A stretch of 16,071 nucleotides of DNA. It comes from UBA3818 sp051881895 (GTDB lineage Bacteria; Bacillota; Clostridia; Oscillospirales; Ruminococcaceae). Each line of letters begins with the position of its first letter. Position 1 is the first letter of the stretch. This document shows positions 6,642-13,567 of this stretch, piece by piece. Under the pieces are notes generated by a model that saw only the letters and a list, made by a program, of their open reading frames with translations, ran no database searches and was not told the DNA's origin. The position numbers and the translations under genes are program-made. The stretch lies in assembly GCA_051881895.1 (NCBI GenBank), contig JBJEQT010000060.1:1-16071 (forward strand), written 5' to 3'.

Positions 6642-7222
6642 CATTCAAACTCTTTGTCCGACCGGCTGACGCCGGGCAGCATATTTTTTCGGACCTGACG
6701 GGAAACACTGCACATTGTCACAATGTCGGTAATGCCGCTGACCAAAAAACCGATTCCCAAAATCCGAATCATGGCCGTAGCTGCGGAAAAGGGGTTAAAT
6801 AACAGCACAACGCCAAAACCAATGGTCAAAACCGCATAAAGCATGACTATGCCCCATCCGCGGTATCCCACCTGCTTGAGTTCCAACGACCGCTGCAGTT
6901 TTACCGCCCCGTTCACAGCGAATACCGCGCCTATCACCAGCGGTATCAGCCCGATGATACTGTCCGCCCTGGCCGCTACAAAAGCCGCCGCCAATACCAG
7001 CAGCAGGCCGATTGCCAGGTCCATCCCGGACGGCAGGCCGTGCCTGCGCCCGCTGAGATAGCTGAGCAGATAGCTGAAAGCCCCGAGCGCCAACACCACC
7101 GCCAGCAGATAGCAAACCGTTCGGGCGGCCATGGCGGGCCATCCTGTCAAAATGATCCCCAAAAACACCGAACCAATGGAAATCGCCGCCGCGTTCCATT
7201 TTAAGCTTTTCAAAAAATCCAT
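6641..7222 (-). CDS. DUF308/HdeD-like multi-pass membrane protein
   Basis: A 193-residue protein with about six hydrophobic helices: roughly 12-30, 34-56, 66-84, 86-106, 122-142 and 146-168, arranged as paired helices with short loops and a charged C-terminal tail. This matches the DUF308 family, which includes Escherichia coli HdeD, a membrane protein linked to acid resistance; the biochemical function of the family is not known. It follows the degV-family gene by 13 bases and ends in a terminator, so the two form one transcript. The start at ATG 7222 has a weak ribosome site (TAAGGCG, about 11 bases away, inside the end of degV), which suggests coupled translation. Confidence 0.82.
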   Translation of the reverse strand: MDFLKSLKWNAAAISIGSVFLGIILTGWPAMAARTVCYLLAVVLALGAFSYLLSYLSGRRHGLPSGMDLAIGLLLVLAAAFVAARADSIIGLIPLVIGAVFAVNGAVKLQRSLELKQVGYRGWGIVMLYAVLTIGFGVVLLFNPFSAATAMIRILGIGFLVSGITDIVTMCSVSRQVRKNMLPGVSRSDKEFE

Positions 7223-7235
7223 GGTGTTTTACGCC

Positions 7236-8078
7236 TTACTTTCGAATAAACAACACGCCCAGCGTGTTCGGCCCGCAATGGCTGGATATGGTGCATCCCG
7301 CTTGCGTTTCGGTGACCTGGACAAATCCGCCGTACTGTTTTGCGCTCTTTTTCACCGCTTCCACGGTTTTGGCATCGCAGGGCGTATGGGTCACGAAAAT
7401 CCGGTCGGTCACCAGATCATCCCGGCCCTCCAGGCGTTCCTTCACATATGCAAGCAGACATTTTTCAAACGTCCCGCGGTATTTTTTGCCCACCTTCATT
7501 TTCCCGTCCACTACCTCGATGCAAGGCTTCAGGTGAAGCAGATTGGCCCCCAGCGCAGCCAAAGAGGAGCAGCGCCCTCCCTTGTGCAGATATTCCAGGC
7601 TGTCGATCAGAAAGCTCGCTTCCACCCGGCCGGTCAAACCCTGCAGCCGGCGAACGATATCCGGCGCGGACAGCCCCATCTTTGCCAGGCGCACCGCTTC
7701 TATGACGATATGTCCGCTGCCGGTGGAAAGGTTGCGGGAATCCACCGGATATACATTGGAAAACTGCTGCGCCGCCAGGCAGGCGTTTTGATAGCAGCTG
7801 GAAAACTCCGCGCTGATATTGATATGAATCACCGCATCGTACTGGGGAGAAAGGCGGGAAAAACAATCCTCATAATCCGCCACGCTGACCGCCGCGGTTT
7901 TACACGGTTCATTTCCCTGCTCTACAAAATCAAAGATATCCTGCGGCGCAATCTCCAACCCGTCCCGGTAGGATACCCCTTCCTTGACGACATACAGCGG
8001 AAGGATTTCGATTTCATTTTCTTCAACCAGTTCTTTCGACAAATCACAGGTACTGTCTGCCGTGATTTTGATGTTCAT
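7236..8078 (-). CDS. DegV/FakB-family fatty-acid-binding protein
   Basis: Cytoplasmic lipid carrier of 280 residues, the normal family length. FakB members hold one fatty acid while the FakA kinase phosphorylates it for phospholipid synthesis; no fakA is seen here, so the kinase partner would be elsewhere. Motifs: ITADSTCDL at the N terminus, YPVDSRNLSTGSG (110-122), LIDSLEYLHKGGR (157-169) and SSHCGPNTLGVLF near the end, with the conserved His267. The frame extends to an ATG at 8108, but ATG 8078 has GAGGAGGGG eight bases upstream and gives the usual start, so I chose it. It has its own promoter and shares a transcript with the DUF308 gene. Confidence 0.93.
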   Translation of the reverse strand: MNIKITADSTCDLSKELVEENEIEILPLYVVKEGVSYRDGLEIAPQDIFDFVEQGNEPCKTAAVSVADYEDCFSRLSPQYDAVIHINISAEFSSCYQNACLAAQQFSNVYPVDSRNLSTGSGHIVIEAVRLAKMGLSAPDIVRRLQGLTGRVEASFLIDSLEYLHKGGRCSSLAALGANLLHLKPCIEVVDGKMKVGKKYRGTFEKCLLAYVKERLEGRDDLVTDRIFVTHTPCDAKTVEAVKKSAKQYGGFVQVTETQAGCTISSHCGPNTLGVLFIRK

Positions 8079-8150
8079 GCAAAAATCCCCTCCTCGAATC
8101 GGTATCATTTGTTTTTATGGCTATCTCTCCAGCTTTTTTATTATTTAAAT

Positions 8151-8179
8151 AAAATAGCACAAAGAAAATCCGCCGTCAA
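8151..8179 (-). promoter_or_regulatory. Sigma-A promoter for degV/DUF308
   Basis: Minus strand TTGACG (8174-8179), 17-base spacer ending in TGC, TATTTT (8151-8156). Start near 8144 gives a leader of about 66 bases before ATG 8078. It sits between the aldolase stop and the degV gene; no terminator hairpin is visible after the aldolase. Confidence 0.7.
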
Positions 8180-8215
8180 CTTTTCGGAAAATGCTGTTTT
8201 TTCTTTTGCAAACCG

Positions 8216-9061
8216 TTACGCCTGCCCAACCGCGCCGCAGACCTGAATCTTTTGTTCCACCAGCTTCTGCACGCTCTGTCTTCCCAAAAGCAGATATTTT
8301 TTGGGGTCGAACATCTGCGGGTCATCCGCCAAAGCTTTGCGGACTGCTTCGGTAAATGCCTGCCGCAGTTCAGTTGCAAAATTGACCTTGGCCATCCCCT
8401 TTGCCACTGCGTCCCGCACGACAAAATCCGCAAGGCCGGAGGCGCCGTGCAGCACCAGAGGCAGATTCGCCGCGGCCTGGATCAGCGGAATGCGGGCCAA
8501 ATCCAGCTTTGGAGCCGTACGGTAAACGCCATGGGCAGTCCCCACCGCTACCGCCAGGCTGTCTACGCCGGATCTGCCGGCAAAAACAGCCGCCTGTTCC
8601 GGATCGGTATACGCTCCTACCTGCGTTTCCAACGAATCCTCTTTTCCGCCGACAGTGCCCAATTCCCCCTCGCAGCTGGCGCCGCAGGCCCGGGCCATCT
8701 GCACCGCCTGGGCCGTAAGGTCGGCGTTTTCGTCAAAAGGCAGGCGGGAACCGTCGAACATGACCGAAGTATATCCCGCGTCCAGGCATTCTTTCACCAG
8801 TTCCAGGCTGTCCCCATGATCCAGATGGAGCGCTACCGGCACCGATGCGTTTTTTGCCGCTGCGGCGACAATACCCGCAAAACACGCCGGCGGAAGATAG
8901 CGCAGCGTAGATGGGGTCGTCTGGACGATGACCGGCGCTTTGCATTTCTGCGCCGCCTCTACGATTGCAAAAACCATTTCGGCGTTTTCCGCGTTGAACG
9001 CGCCCACGGCATATCCTCCGTCCCTGGCTTTGTTCAGCATTTTTTTGGTATCGGTCAGCAT
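8216..9061 (-). CDS. Class II (zinc) ketose-bisphosphate aldolase
   Basis: Zinc-dependent aldolase cleaving a ketose bisphosphate to dihydroxyacetone phosphate and an aldehyde. The 281 residues match the FbaA/GatY/KbaY family. Visible are the substrate region VGAFNAEN (19-26), catalytic Asp81 and zinc ligand His82 in HLDHG, acidic residues in EGELGTVGG (131-139), His177 in GTAHGVY, and His205 in LVLHGASG. Whether it acts on fructose-1,6-, tagatose-1,6- or another bisphosphate cannot be told from these motifs, so I give no gene symbol. The ATG at 9061 overlaps the sfsA stop by seven bases, so the two genes are co-transcribed. It is preceded by a purine-rich AGGAAAGGAAG site. Confidence 0.92.
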   Translation of the reverse strand: MLTDTKKMLNKARDGGYAVGAFNAENAEMVFAIVEAAQKCKAPVIVQTTPSTLRYLPPACFAGIVAAAAKNASVPVALHLDHGDSLELVKECLDAGYTSVMFDGSRLPFDENADLTAQAVQMARACGASCEGELGTVGGKEDSLETQVGAYTDPEQAAVFAGRSGVDSLAVAVGTAHGVYRTAPKLDLARIPLIQAAANLPLVLHGASGLADFVVRDAVAKGMAKVNFATELRQAFTEAVRKALADDPQMFDPKKYLLLGRQSVQKLVEQKIQVCGAVGQA

Positions 9062-9771
9062 GGTTCTTTTCTTCCTTTCCTATAATCGATCATTACCGGT
9101 CCGGCCAATTCGACCCTTTGCGGCTGTACCTTTGTCTCAAATGCCAGCGGGATCACCCCTGCGTCTTTCGCCTGCAGCAAAGCTTCACCGAAAGCGGGAT
9201 GGGTGCTCCAGTTCGGCGAAAAGCCTTTGATCCCGCTCATTTGGATGACAAAAATCGCGTAGCACAAATACCCTTGCGCCGCTGCACGGGCAAGATGCTT
9301 TAAATGCTTTACGCCCCGCTCGGTAGGCGCATCGGGGAACCTGGCCCATCCGTCCTGCTCCAGCGTTACGCCTTTCACTTCCGCAAAAGCCTTCTTTTCC
9401 CCGGCTTCCATATAAAAATCAAAACGAGATTCGCCGTAAAAAGTCTCCGGGCGTATCAGCTGCGGCGTCCCCAATCCCGGCAGCGTCAGTCTGCCCTGCC
9501 GCAGCGCCTCCTCCACCAGCCGATTCGGCGCCTGGGAATCGATATGTACCAGCCGCTCCCCCTTTTGCACATGGGTAAGCGTATACTGCGTCTTTCTCCC
9601 CGGCTCCGGATGATGCTGCAAAAGTACCGGTGTGCCCGGGATCAGCAGCTCCCGGCAGCGGCCCGTATTTTTTACATGTGCAGCAACCTGCTTTCCTTCC
9701 AATGTGCAGATTGCCACAAATCGGTTGGGACGATTGACAAAAACAGCTGGCAAAACCTGTTGATATTCCAA
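9055..9771 (-). CDS. sfsA: SfsA family DNA/RNA nuclease-like protein
   Basis: Homologue of SfsA, named for stimulation of sugar fermentation in E. coli and carrying an OB-like N-terminal part and a PD-(D/E)xK nuclease-like core. Family motifs are clear: HVKNTGRCRELL, NRLVEEAL, ESRFDFYM, the catalytic-type AEVKGVTLE, and FPDAPTERGVKHLKHL. The open frame reaches back to 9897, but the added residues do not match the family. The ribosome site AAAGGAG sits just before ATT TTG GAA; I chose TTG 9771, giving 238 residues beginning with EYQQVLPAVFVNRPNRF, close to the E. coli length of 234. The ATT at 9774 is a rarer alternative at slightly better spacing. It overlaps the downstream aldolase gene. I found no clear promoter. 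Confidence 0.92.
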   Translation of the reverse strand: MEYQQVLPAVFVNRPNRFVAICTLEGKQVAAHVKNTGRCRELLIPGTPVLLQHHPEPGRKTQYTLTHVQKGERLVHIDSQAPNRLVEEALRQGRLTLPGLGTPQLIRPETFYGESRFDFYMEAGEKKAFAEVKGVTLEQDGWARFPDAPTERGVKHLKHLARAAAQGYLCYAIFVIQMSGIKGFSPNWSTHPAFGEALLQAKDAGVIPLAFETKVQPQRVELAGPVMIDYRKGRKEPC

Positions 9772-9904
9772 AATACTTCTTCTCCTTTGGCAAAATAGCG
9801 CAAAATATAAAAGATGACCTACAAAATACTTAGGAGAAAACGCCAAAAATCGGATTGTTCTTTCGTCGTTAATCCCGGTTTTTGTATTTTTGCACAAAAA
9901 ACTG

Positions 9905-9933
9905 TTTACAAATCCGCCAAGTATGGCTATAAT
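9905..9933 (+). promoter_or_regulatory. Near-consensus sigma-A promoter with no gene downstream
   Basis: TTTACA (9905-9910), 17-base spacer, TATAAT (9928-9933). This is among the best promoters in the window, reading away from sfsA toward a terminator about 100 bases on. Confidence 0.75.
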
Positions 9934-9939
9934 AGACTC

Positions 9940-10040
9940 ATCAGGACAACAACATTAAATTTGTTCCTCATCTTATTGCTTCTCCTAATAGATAATTTTA
10001 ACCGGGAAAAAGGGCTGACCTCATCAATCAGCCTTTTTTT
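9940..10040 (+). ncRNA. Candidate small RNA of about 100 bases
   Basis: The segment runs from the predicted start of a strong promoter to the T tract of an intrinsic terminator. It has no ATG-started ORF with a ribosome site. It is AT-rich, contains a pyrimidine-rich single-strand candidate GCTTCTCCTAATA that is complementary to purine-rich ribosome sites, and carries CTCATC three times. It matches no RNA family I recognise (not SRP RNA, 6S, tmRNA or RNase P). A 13-codon frame opening with ATT after AGGA is possible but would need a very rare start. Confidence 0.45.
10007..10040 (+). terminator. Bidirectional intrinsic terminator
   Basis: Stem GGCTGA (10013-10018) with TCAGCC (10028-10033), nine-base loop, flanked by A and T runs on both sides. 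It ends the plus-strand candidate small RNA and, read on the minus strand (CTTTTT), could also end the phosphodiesterase transcript 120-160 bases after its stop. Confidence 0.8.
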
Positions 10041-10162
10041 CTGCCCTTTTTTCCGGTTGAACCGGTATTTTCTTCCGAAATCGAAGTGAGCAGGGGGACA
10101 AAATCCTGTAGATTTTTTATCCGGTCTTTGTTTTTTTGCTCCTGCATTTTTGTCTGCCCGGC
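10041..10162. other. Intergenic region after gdpD, no gene seen
   Basis: About 120 bases, T-rich on the plus strand. A short perfect inverted repeat, CCGGTTGAACCGG, is at 10053-10065; its one-base centre makes a protein-binding dyad more plausible than a hairpin. Nothing else is recognisable. Confidence 0.4.
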
Positions 10163-10900
10163 CTACACCGCCGCCGGATTATTCCGCAGCTCCTCTGCCA
10201 TCCGGTCCGGATGGTTGGTGATAACGATATCGGTTCCAAGCCGGATCAGACGGCGCATCTGCTCCGGTTCATTCACGGTCCAGGTATGGACGCGAAGGCC
10301 CTGCTTTTTTAACTGGGCCATATTCTCATCGGTCAAATACCAGTGCTGCGGATGTACGCACTCCAAGCCCAGGTTTTTCACATATCCGCCCAAATCGACA
10401 ATCCAACTTTCTTCCAACGCACCGCAGGGTATCTGCGGCGCAATTTTTTTGCACCGCAGCATGGTGTAATGATTAAAAGAAGATAAAATAATCCGCTCCT
10501 GCATGCCCATGCCGAAAACCATATCGATGACTTTCTGTTCGATTCCCGGATACTCGCAGACATTGGTCTTCAGCTCCAGATTCAGCCGCAGTCCGGTCTG
10601 CCTGCACCACTCCAGCACTTCCTGCAGCGCCGGGATCTGGGTTCGGCCCGCCTGCTTTTCGCTCTGGCCGGAAGCGTTCAGCCGCCGCAGCTGGTCAAAT
10701 CGCATGCAGCCGACCCATCCGCTGCCGTCGGTAGTGCGGTCTACCCGTTCATCGTGGATGACCACCAGCTCTCCATCGGCGCTCAGATGCACATCCATCT
10801 CGATCCCGTGGCAGCCTGCCTCAAGCGCCTTTTGAAACGCAAGCATGGTGTTCTCCGGATAGGCGGCACTGAATCCCCTGTGCGCAAAATTTTCGGTCAT
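10163..10900 (-). CDS. Glycerophosphodiester phosphodiesterase (UgpQ/GdpD type)
   Basis: Hydrolyses glycerophosphodiesters to glycerol-3-phosphate and an alcohol, salvaging phospholipid head groups. The 245-residue TIM barrel matches the short cytosolic form; there is no signal peptide. Motifs: catalytic His7 in AHRGF, PENT (15-18), metal ligands Glu34 and Asp36 in GIEMDVH, catalytic His49 in VIHDE, RTTDGSG, LNLELKT, and the terminal TDIVITNHPD. ATG 10900 has AGAGGGG about seven bases upstream. It has its own promoter with a short leader and is divergent from the amidohydrolase gene. Confidence 0.94.
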   Translation of the reverse strand: MTENFAHRGFSAAYPENTMLAFQKALEAGCHGIEMDVHLSADGELVVIHDERVDRTTDGSGWVGCMRFDQLRRLNASGQSEKQAGRTQIPALQEVLEWCRQTGLRLNLELKTNVCEYPGIEQKVIDMVFGMGMQERIILSSFNHYTMLRCKKIAPQIPCGALEESWIVDLGGYVKNLGLECVHPQHWYLTDENMAQLKKQGLRVHTWTVNEPEQMRRLIRLGTDIVITNHPDRMAEELRNNPAAV

Positions 10901-10924
10901 ATGCGTCCCCTCTTTCCAACTTCC

Positions 10925-10953
10925 AAAATATCACAAAACCGCGCCTCTGTAAA
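10925..10953 (-). promoter_or_regulatory. Sigma-A promoter for the phosphodiesterase gene
   Basis: Minus strand TTTACA (10948-10953), 17-base spacer, TATTTT (10925-10930). Predicted start near 10917, so the leader is only about 17 bases. Confidence 0.7.
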
Positions 10954-10977
10954 GGGAGCGGACCCTCGGCCCTGCCC

Positions 10978-11006
10978 TTGCTTATAAAGGAAAGTGTGGG
11001 TATAAT
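10978..11006 (+). promoter_or_regulatory. Sigma-A promoter for the amidohydrolase gene
   Basis: TTGCTT (10978-10983), 17-base spacer, TATAAT (11001-11006). Its -35 is 24 bases from that of the divergent phosphodiesterase promoter, so one regulator could affect both. Confidence 0.7.
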
Positions 11007-11062
11007 AAAAAGTAAATAACGATACATATTCTATTCGTTCACAGACAGAGAGGTCGTTTTTC

Positions 11063-11851
11063 ATGCTCATTGATTCTCATGTTCATATTTTCCCCGACCC
11101 GTTGGCCCCCAAAGTAATCCCAAAATTGGCGGCGGTCTCGGGATACGACAACCAGACCGACGGAACGCTGTCTTCCACCTTGGAAAAAATGCAGGAGTGG
11201 GGGGTGGACAAAGGTGTTTTCTTAAATATCGCTACCAAACCATCCCAGCAGAAATCCATCAATGATTTTTGCGCCTCCATCGCTTCTGATACGGTAATTC
11301 CTTTTGGTTCGGTGCATCCGGACGCGCCCGATTGGGAGGCGGAACTGGAGCGGATCGCGGCTTTGGGCCTAAAGGGCATAAAGCTGCACCCGGATTACCA
11401 GAACTTCGATATGGATGAGCCCCGCGTTTTGCCCATCTTTCAAAAAGCGCGGGATCTTCAATTGTGCGTGGTCGTCCATGCAGGCTTTGACCCGCTTTCT
11501 CCCGAACATATCCATTGCCGGCCCCGCGCCTGCCGCCAGGTGCTGGATGCCTGCCCCGGATTGAAGCTGATTCTCGCCCACATGGGCGGAATGCGCCTGT
11601 GGGACGATGTGGAGCGCTGGCTGGTGGGCGCCCCGGTCTGGTTGGACACCGCCTGCTGCGCCGGCCAGATCGATCCCATCCAGTTGGAGCGGATCATCAA
11701 AGCCCACGGAGCGGACAAAATCCTGTTCGCCAGCGATTGTCCCTGGAGCGACCCGCGGACAGAAAAGGCGATGATCGAGGCGCTGGACCTTTCTGATTCG
11801 GAAAAGGAAGCGATCTTTTCCGGAAATATCAGCCGCCTTTTGAGACTCTGA
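11063..11851 (+). CDS. TIM-barrel metal-dependent amidohydrolase (Amidohydro_2 group)
   Basis: A 262-residue cytoplasmic metal-dependent hydrolase or decarboxylase. Visible metal and catalytic residues: His6 and His8 in DSHVH, His109 in IKLHPD, His139 in VVHAGFD, His173 in LAHMGG, and Asp225 in FASDCPW. This pattern belongs to the Amidohydro_2/ACMSD-like branch; the substrate is unknown, and no neighbour reveals a pathway. ATG 11063 is preceded by AGAGAGGT at about nine bases. It is the first gene of a plus-strand run followed by an esterase and a lipoprotein, although the esterase has its own promoter. Confidence 0.88.
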   Translation: MLIDSHVHIFPDPLAPKVIPKLAAVSGYDNQTDGTLSSTLEKMQEWGVDKGVFLNIATKPSQQKSINDFCASIASDTVIPFGSVHPDAPDWEAELERIAALGLKGIKLHPDYQNFDMDEPRVLPIFQKARDLQLCVVVHAGFDPLSPEHIHCRPRACRQVLDACPGLKLILAHMGGMRLWDDVERWLVGAPVWLDTACCAGQIDPIQLERIIKAHGADKILFASDCPWSDPRTEKAMIEALDLSDSEKEAIFSGNISRLLRL

Positions 11852-11853
11852 TG

Positions 11854-11882
11854 TTGTTTTTTCCCGCGCAAAGTGCTAGAAT
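11854..11882 (+). promoter_or_regulatory. Extended -10 promoter for the esterase
   Basis: TTGTTT (11854-11859), 17-base spacer ending in TGC, TAGAAT (11877-11882). The TGn extension supports it. It starts only two bases after the amidohydrolase stop. Confidence 0.6.
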
Positions 11883-11890
11883 ATGGCTAC

Positions 11891-11913
11891 TGGCCGGACA
11901 GCAAGCCGGCCCA
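11891..11913 (+). other. Leader hairpin before the esterase
   Basis: Inverted repeat GGCCGG (11892-11897) with CCGGCC (11906-11911) in the 5' leader. It lies close to the predicted transcription start and about 10 bases before the ribosome site AAAAGGAGG. It may stabilise the mRNA; no T tract follows, so it is not a clear terminator. Confidence 0.4.
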
Positions 11914-11935
11914 TCTTTTGAAAAGGAGGCTTTTT

Positions 11936-12736
11936 ATGGCTTTTTTCAAAGGCTCTCTGCGTTCTCACTCGCTGGGCATGGATACCGGCCTTACGGTCGT
12001 TCTGCCCTTTGACCGGGCTGCGGTGCCGGAAGCGGAATGCCCTGTTGTTTACCTGCTGCACGGGCATGGGGAAAACGCGGACGTCTGGACCCGCATGACC
12101 TCAGCGGAGCGGTATGCGAACGCCTACGGTGTCGCGTTGGTAATGCCCGAAGTGCAGCGCAGCTTTTATACGGATATGGCCATGGGCCTTTCTTATTTTT
12201 CTTACGTTACGGAAGAGTTGCCGTCTGCCTGTCAGCGGATGTTCCACCTGAGCGCCCGGCGGGAAGAGCGTTTTGTGGCCGGTCTTTCCATGGGCGGCTA
12301 TGGGGCGATTAAATTAGGCCTGCGCCGTCCCGACCTGTTTGCGGGGTGCGCCGGATTTTCCGGATGCCTGGATATGGAAGCGCTGCGCGCTACCCTTTCC
12401 CAGACAGAGCCTGGGCTGCTGGAAGAAGCAAAGGCGATTTTCGGCGAGGATCTTGTAATAAAGCCGGAGGATGATTTGTTTTATCTGGTGGAAAAAACCG
12501 CCCGTCTTCCCGAGCAGCAGCGTCCAAAGGTGATGGTCACCTGCGGAACAGAAGATTTTCTGTATTCGCATAATACCCGTTTTCGGGACGTCATCCAATC
12601 GCTGCCGTATGAATTTTCCTATCGGGAGTGGCCCGGCACCCATGAGTGGGGCTTCTGGGATCAGTCCTTGCAATACGCGCTGGAATTTTTCTTTCCCGGC
12701 CGTCGGGAAGCTTTGCTGACTGCGGCAAAAAACTGA
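11936..12736 (+). CDS. Alpha/beta-hydrolase esterase (putative esterase family, tributyrin-esterase-like)
   Basis: Serine hydrolase of 266 residues, similar in layout to EstA tributyrin esterases and to esterase D/S-formylglutathione hydrolases. The oxyanion region is LLHGHGEN (40-47), the nucleophile Ser118 is in GLSMGGYGA, Asp207 in CGTEDF is the likely acid, and His236 in GTHEWGFW completes the triad. There is no signal peptide, so it should be cytoplasmic. The frame reaches back to 11873, but ATG 11936 follows AAAAGGAGG at seven bases and starts the homologous sequence. Natural substrate is unknown: short-chain esters, acetylated sugars or feruloyl esters are all possible. Confidence 0.92.
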   Translation: MAFFKGSLRSHSLGMDTGLTVVLPFDRAAVPEAECPVVYLLHGHGENADVWTRMTSAERYANAYGVALVMPEVQRSFYTDMAMGLSYFSYVTEELPSACQRMFHLSARREERFVAGLSMGGYGAIKLGLRRPDLFAGCAGFSGCLDMEALRATLSQTEPGLLEEAKAIFGEDLVIKPEDDLFYLVEKTARLPEQQRPKVMVTCGTEDFLYSHNTRFRDVIQSLPYEFSYREWPGTHEWGFWDQSLQYALEFFFPGRREALLTAAKN

Positions 12737-12777
12737 CGCTTCCCTTGCTATTTCACATCAGAAAGGAATTTGTCTGT

Positions 12778-13374
12778 ATGATAAAAACCCATCGTTTCAT
12801 TTCCCTGCTGCTGGCTGTGGCCGTGCTGATCCCCTTGTTGGCGGGATGTACCGGTTCCTCCGCGGATTATTGCGTTAAGGTGGAGGGGGATGCTGTTTCC
12901 ATTCCGTCGATGAATCTTTCCTTCTCCTTCCCCGCGCCTTGGTTTGTAATAACGGATGAAGAAGCCGCGGCCATTGCCCAGGATGTAAAGCTACTCCATA
13001 ATTATGTGGATGAAGAAGGAAATCTGCTGTGTTCTCAGCCGGAAGCTTATACAACGGAAGAAATCTTTTTGCTGAACGGAAAAACATTGGAGACCTGCCG
13101 TATTTCCGTCAAGGAGGACCGCAACGAATACAGCCTGGAAAACTTCGCCTTCGGCCTGTTTGATAAAATGCAGGATGAAATGAGCGAAATTTCCCTGCCG
13201 CAAGTTTGGAGCATCGGGAAATACAAAGGCTATGCGATCAGCACCATCCCGCAGGATTCCAACGCGCATCTGAAACACTATTATCTGCACGACAAAAACA
13301 CATTTGTCGAGATTATTACGGCCGGTTCCTCCGACCATGTAAAAGCGGAAGAAATCATTGAGGGAGCCAATTAG
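12778..13374 (+). CDS. Putative lipoprotein, unknown function
   Basis: A 198-residue protein with a lipoprotein signal peptide: a basic start (MIKTHR), a hydrophobic stretch (7-20) and lipobox LAGC with Cys24 as the lipid attachment site. The mature part has no family motif I recognise; it contains SMNLSFSFPAPW, which recalls the beta-strand opening of small extracytoplasmic lipoproteins, and several acidic helices. ATG 12778 has AAAGGA at a long spacing of 11 bases; the frame extends upstream into the esterase end but would bury the signal peptide. It follows the esterase by 41 bases with no terminator between, so it is probably co-transcribed. Confidence 0.85.
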   Translation: MIKTHRFISLLLAVAVLIPLLAGCTGSSADYCVKVEGDAVSIPSMNLSFSFPAPWFVITDEEAAAIAQDVKLLHNYVDEEGNLLCSQPEAYTTEEIFLLNGKTLETCRISVKEDRNEYSLENFAFGLFDKMQDEMSEISLPQVWSIGKYKGYAISTIPQDSNAHLKHYYLHDKNTFVEIITAGSSDHVKAEEIIEGAN

Positions 13375-13497
13375 GATTCCCTTATCCACGGCATATCAGA
13401 AAAGCTTTCCTGACGTACGTGCGAGGCTATCTCCTCAGCCCGTTTGTCGGGGCCTGCAAGGCGGCCGTTTATCTTGCCGCTTTCCCGTATAGTTCAT
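13375..13497. other. Gene-free region with several potential hairpins
   Basis: Between the lipoprotein stop and the terminator. Short self-complementary pairs follow each other on the plus strand: TCAG...CTGA with an 18-base near-palindrome (13397-13414), GGCT/AGCC, GCCCG/CGGGC, GCCT/AGGC and GCGGC/GCCGC. It may be a structured 3' end or a remnant element. No ORF with a ribosome site and no known RNA family is recognised. Confidence 0.35.
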
Positions 13498-13533
13498 AAA
13501 AAAGACGACAGGGTTTTCCCTGTCGTCTTTTTT
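13498..13533. terminator. Strong bidirectional terminator
   Basis: Perfect 16-base arms (AAAAAAGACGACAGGG and its complement) with a TTTT loop. The outer six bases give T tracts on both strands. It separates the convergent lipoprotein and heptad-repeat genes. Confidence 0.92.
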
Positions 13534-13567
13534 ATAGATTGAGCACGCAAACGGTTCTGTTTTGATA

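Noticed and set aside
6412..6669. Plus-strand ORF of 85 codons in the gap near 6400-6670
   Set aside because: No ribosome site, low-complexity Lys-rich product, and it runs through the terminator of the opposite gene.
8109..8215. Terminator after the aldolase gene
   Set aside because: Only AT-rich sequence and the degV promoter are seen; no stem followed by a T tract could be supported.
7131..8246. A 371-codon plus-strand open frame opposite the degV and DUF308 genes
   Set aside because: It crosses two well-supported minus-strand genes and a promoter, and lacks a ribosome site; a codon-bias shadow.
9814..10089. Plus-strand ORF of 91 codons with a leucine-rich stretch, considered as a leucine leader peptide
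   Set aside because: It begins upstream of the strong promoter and runs through the terminator; no start codon with a ribosome site lies inside the predicted transcript, and no leucine biosynthesis gene follows.
13375..13497. TPP or other riboswitch, because of CTGAGG-like pieces on the minus strand
   Set aside because: The conserved core segments of TPP, SAM, cobalamin and c-di-GMP riboswitches are missing, and no gene start lies downstream in the correct position.
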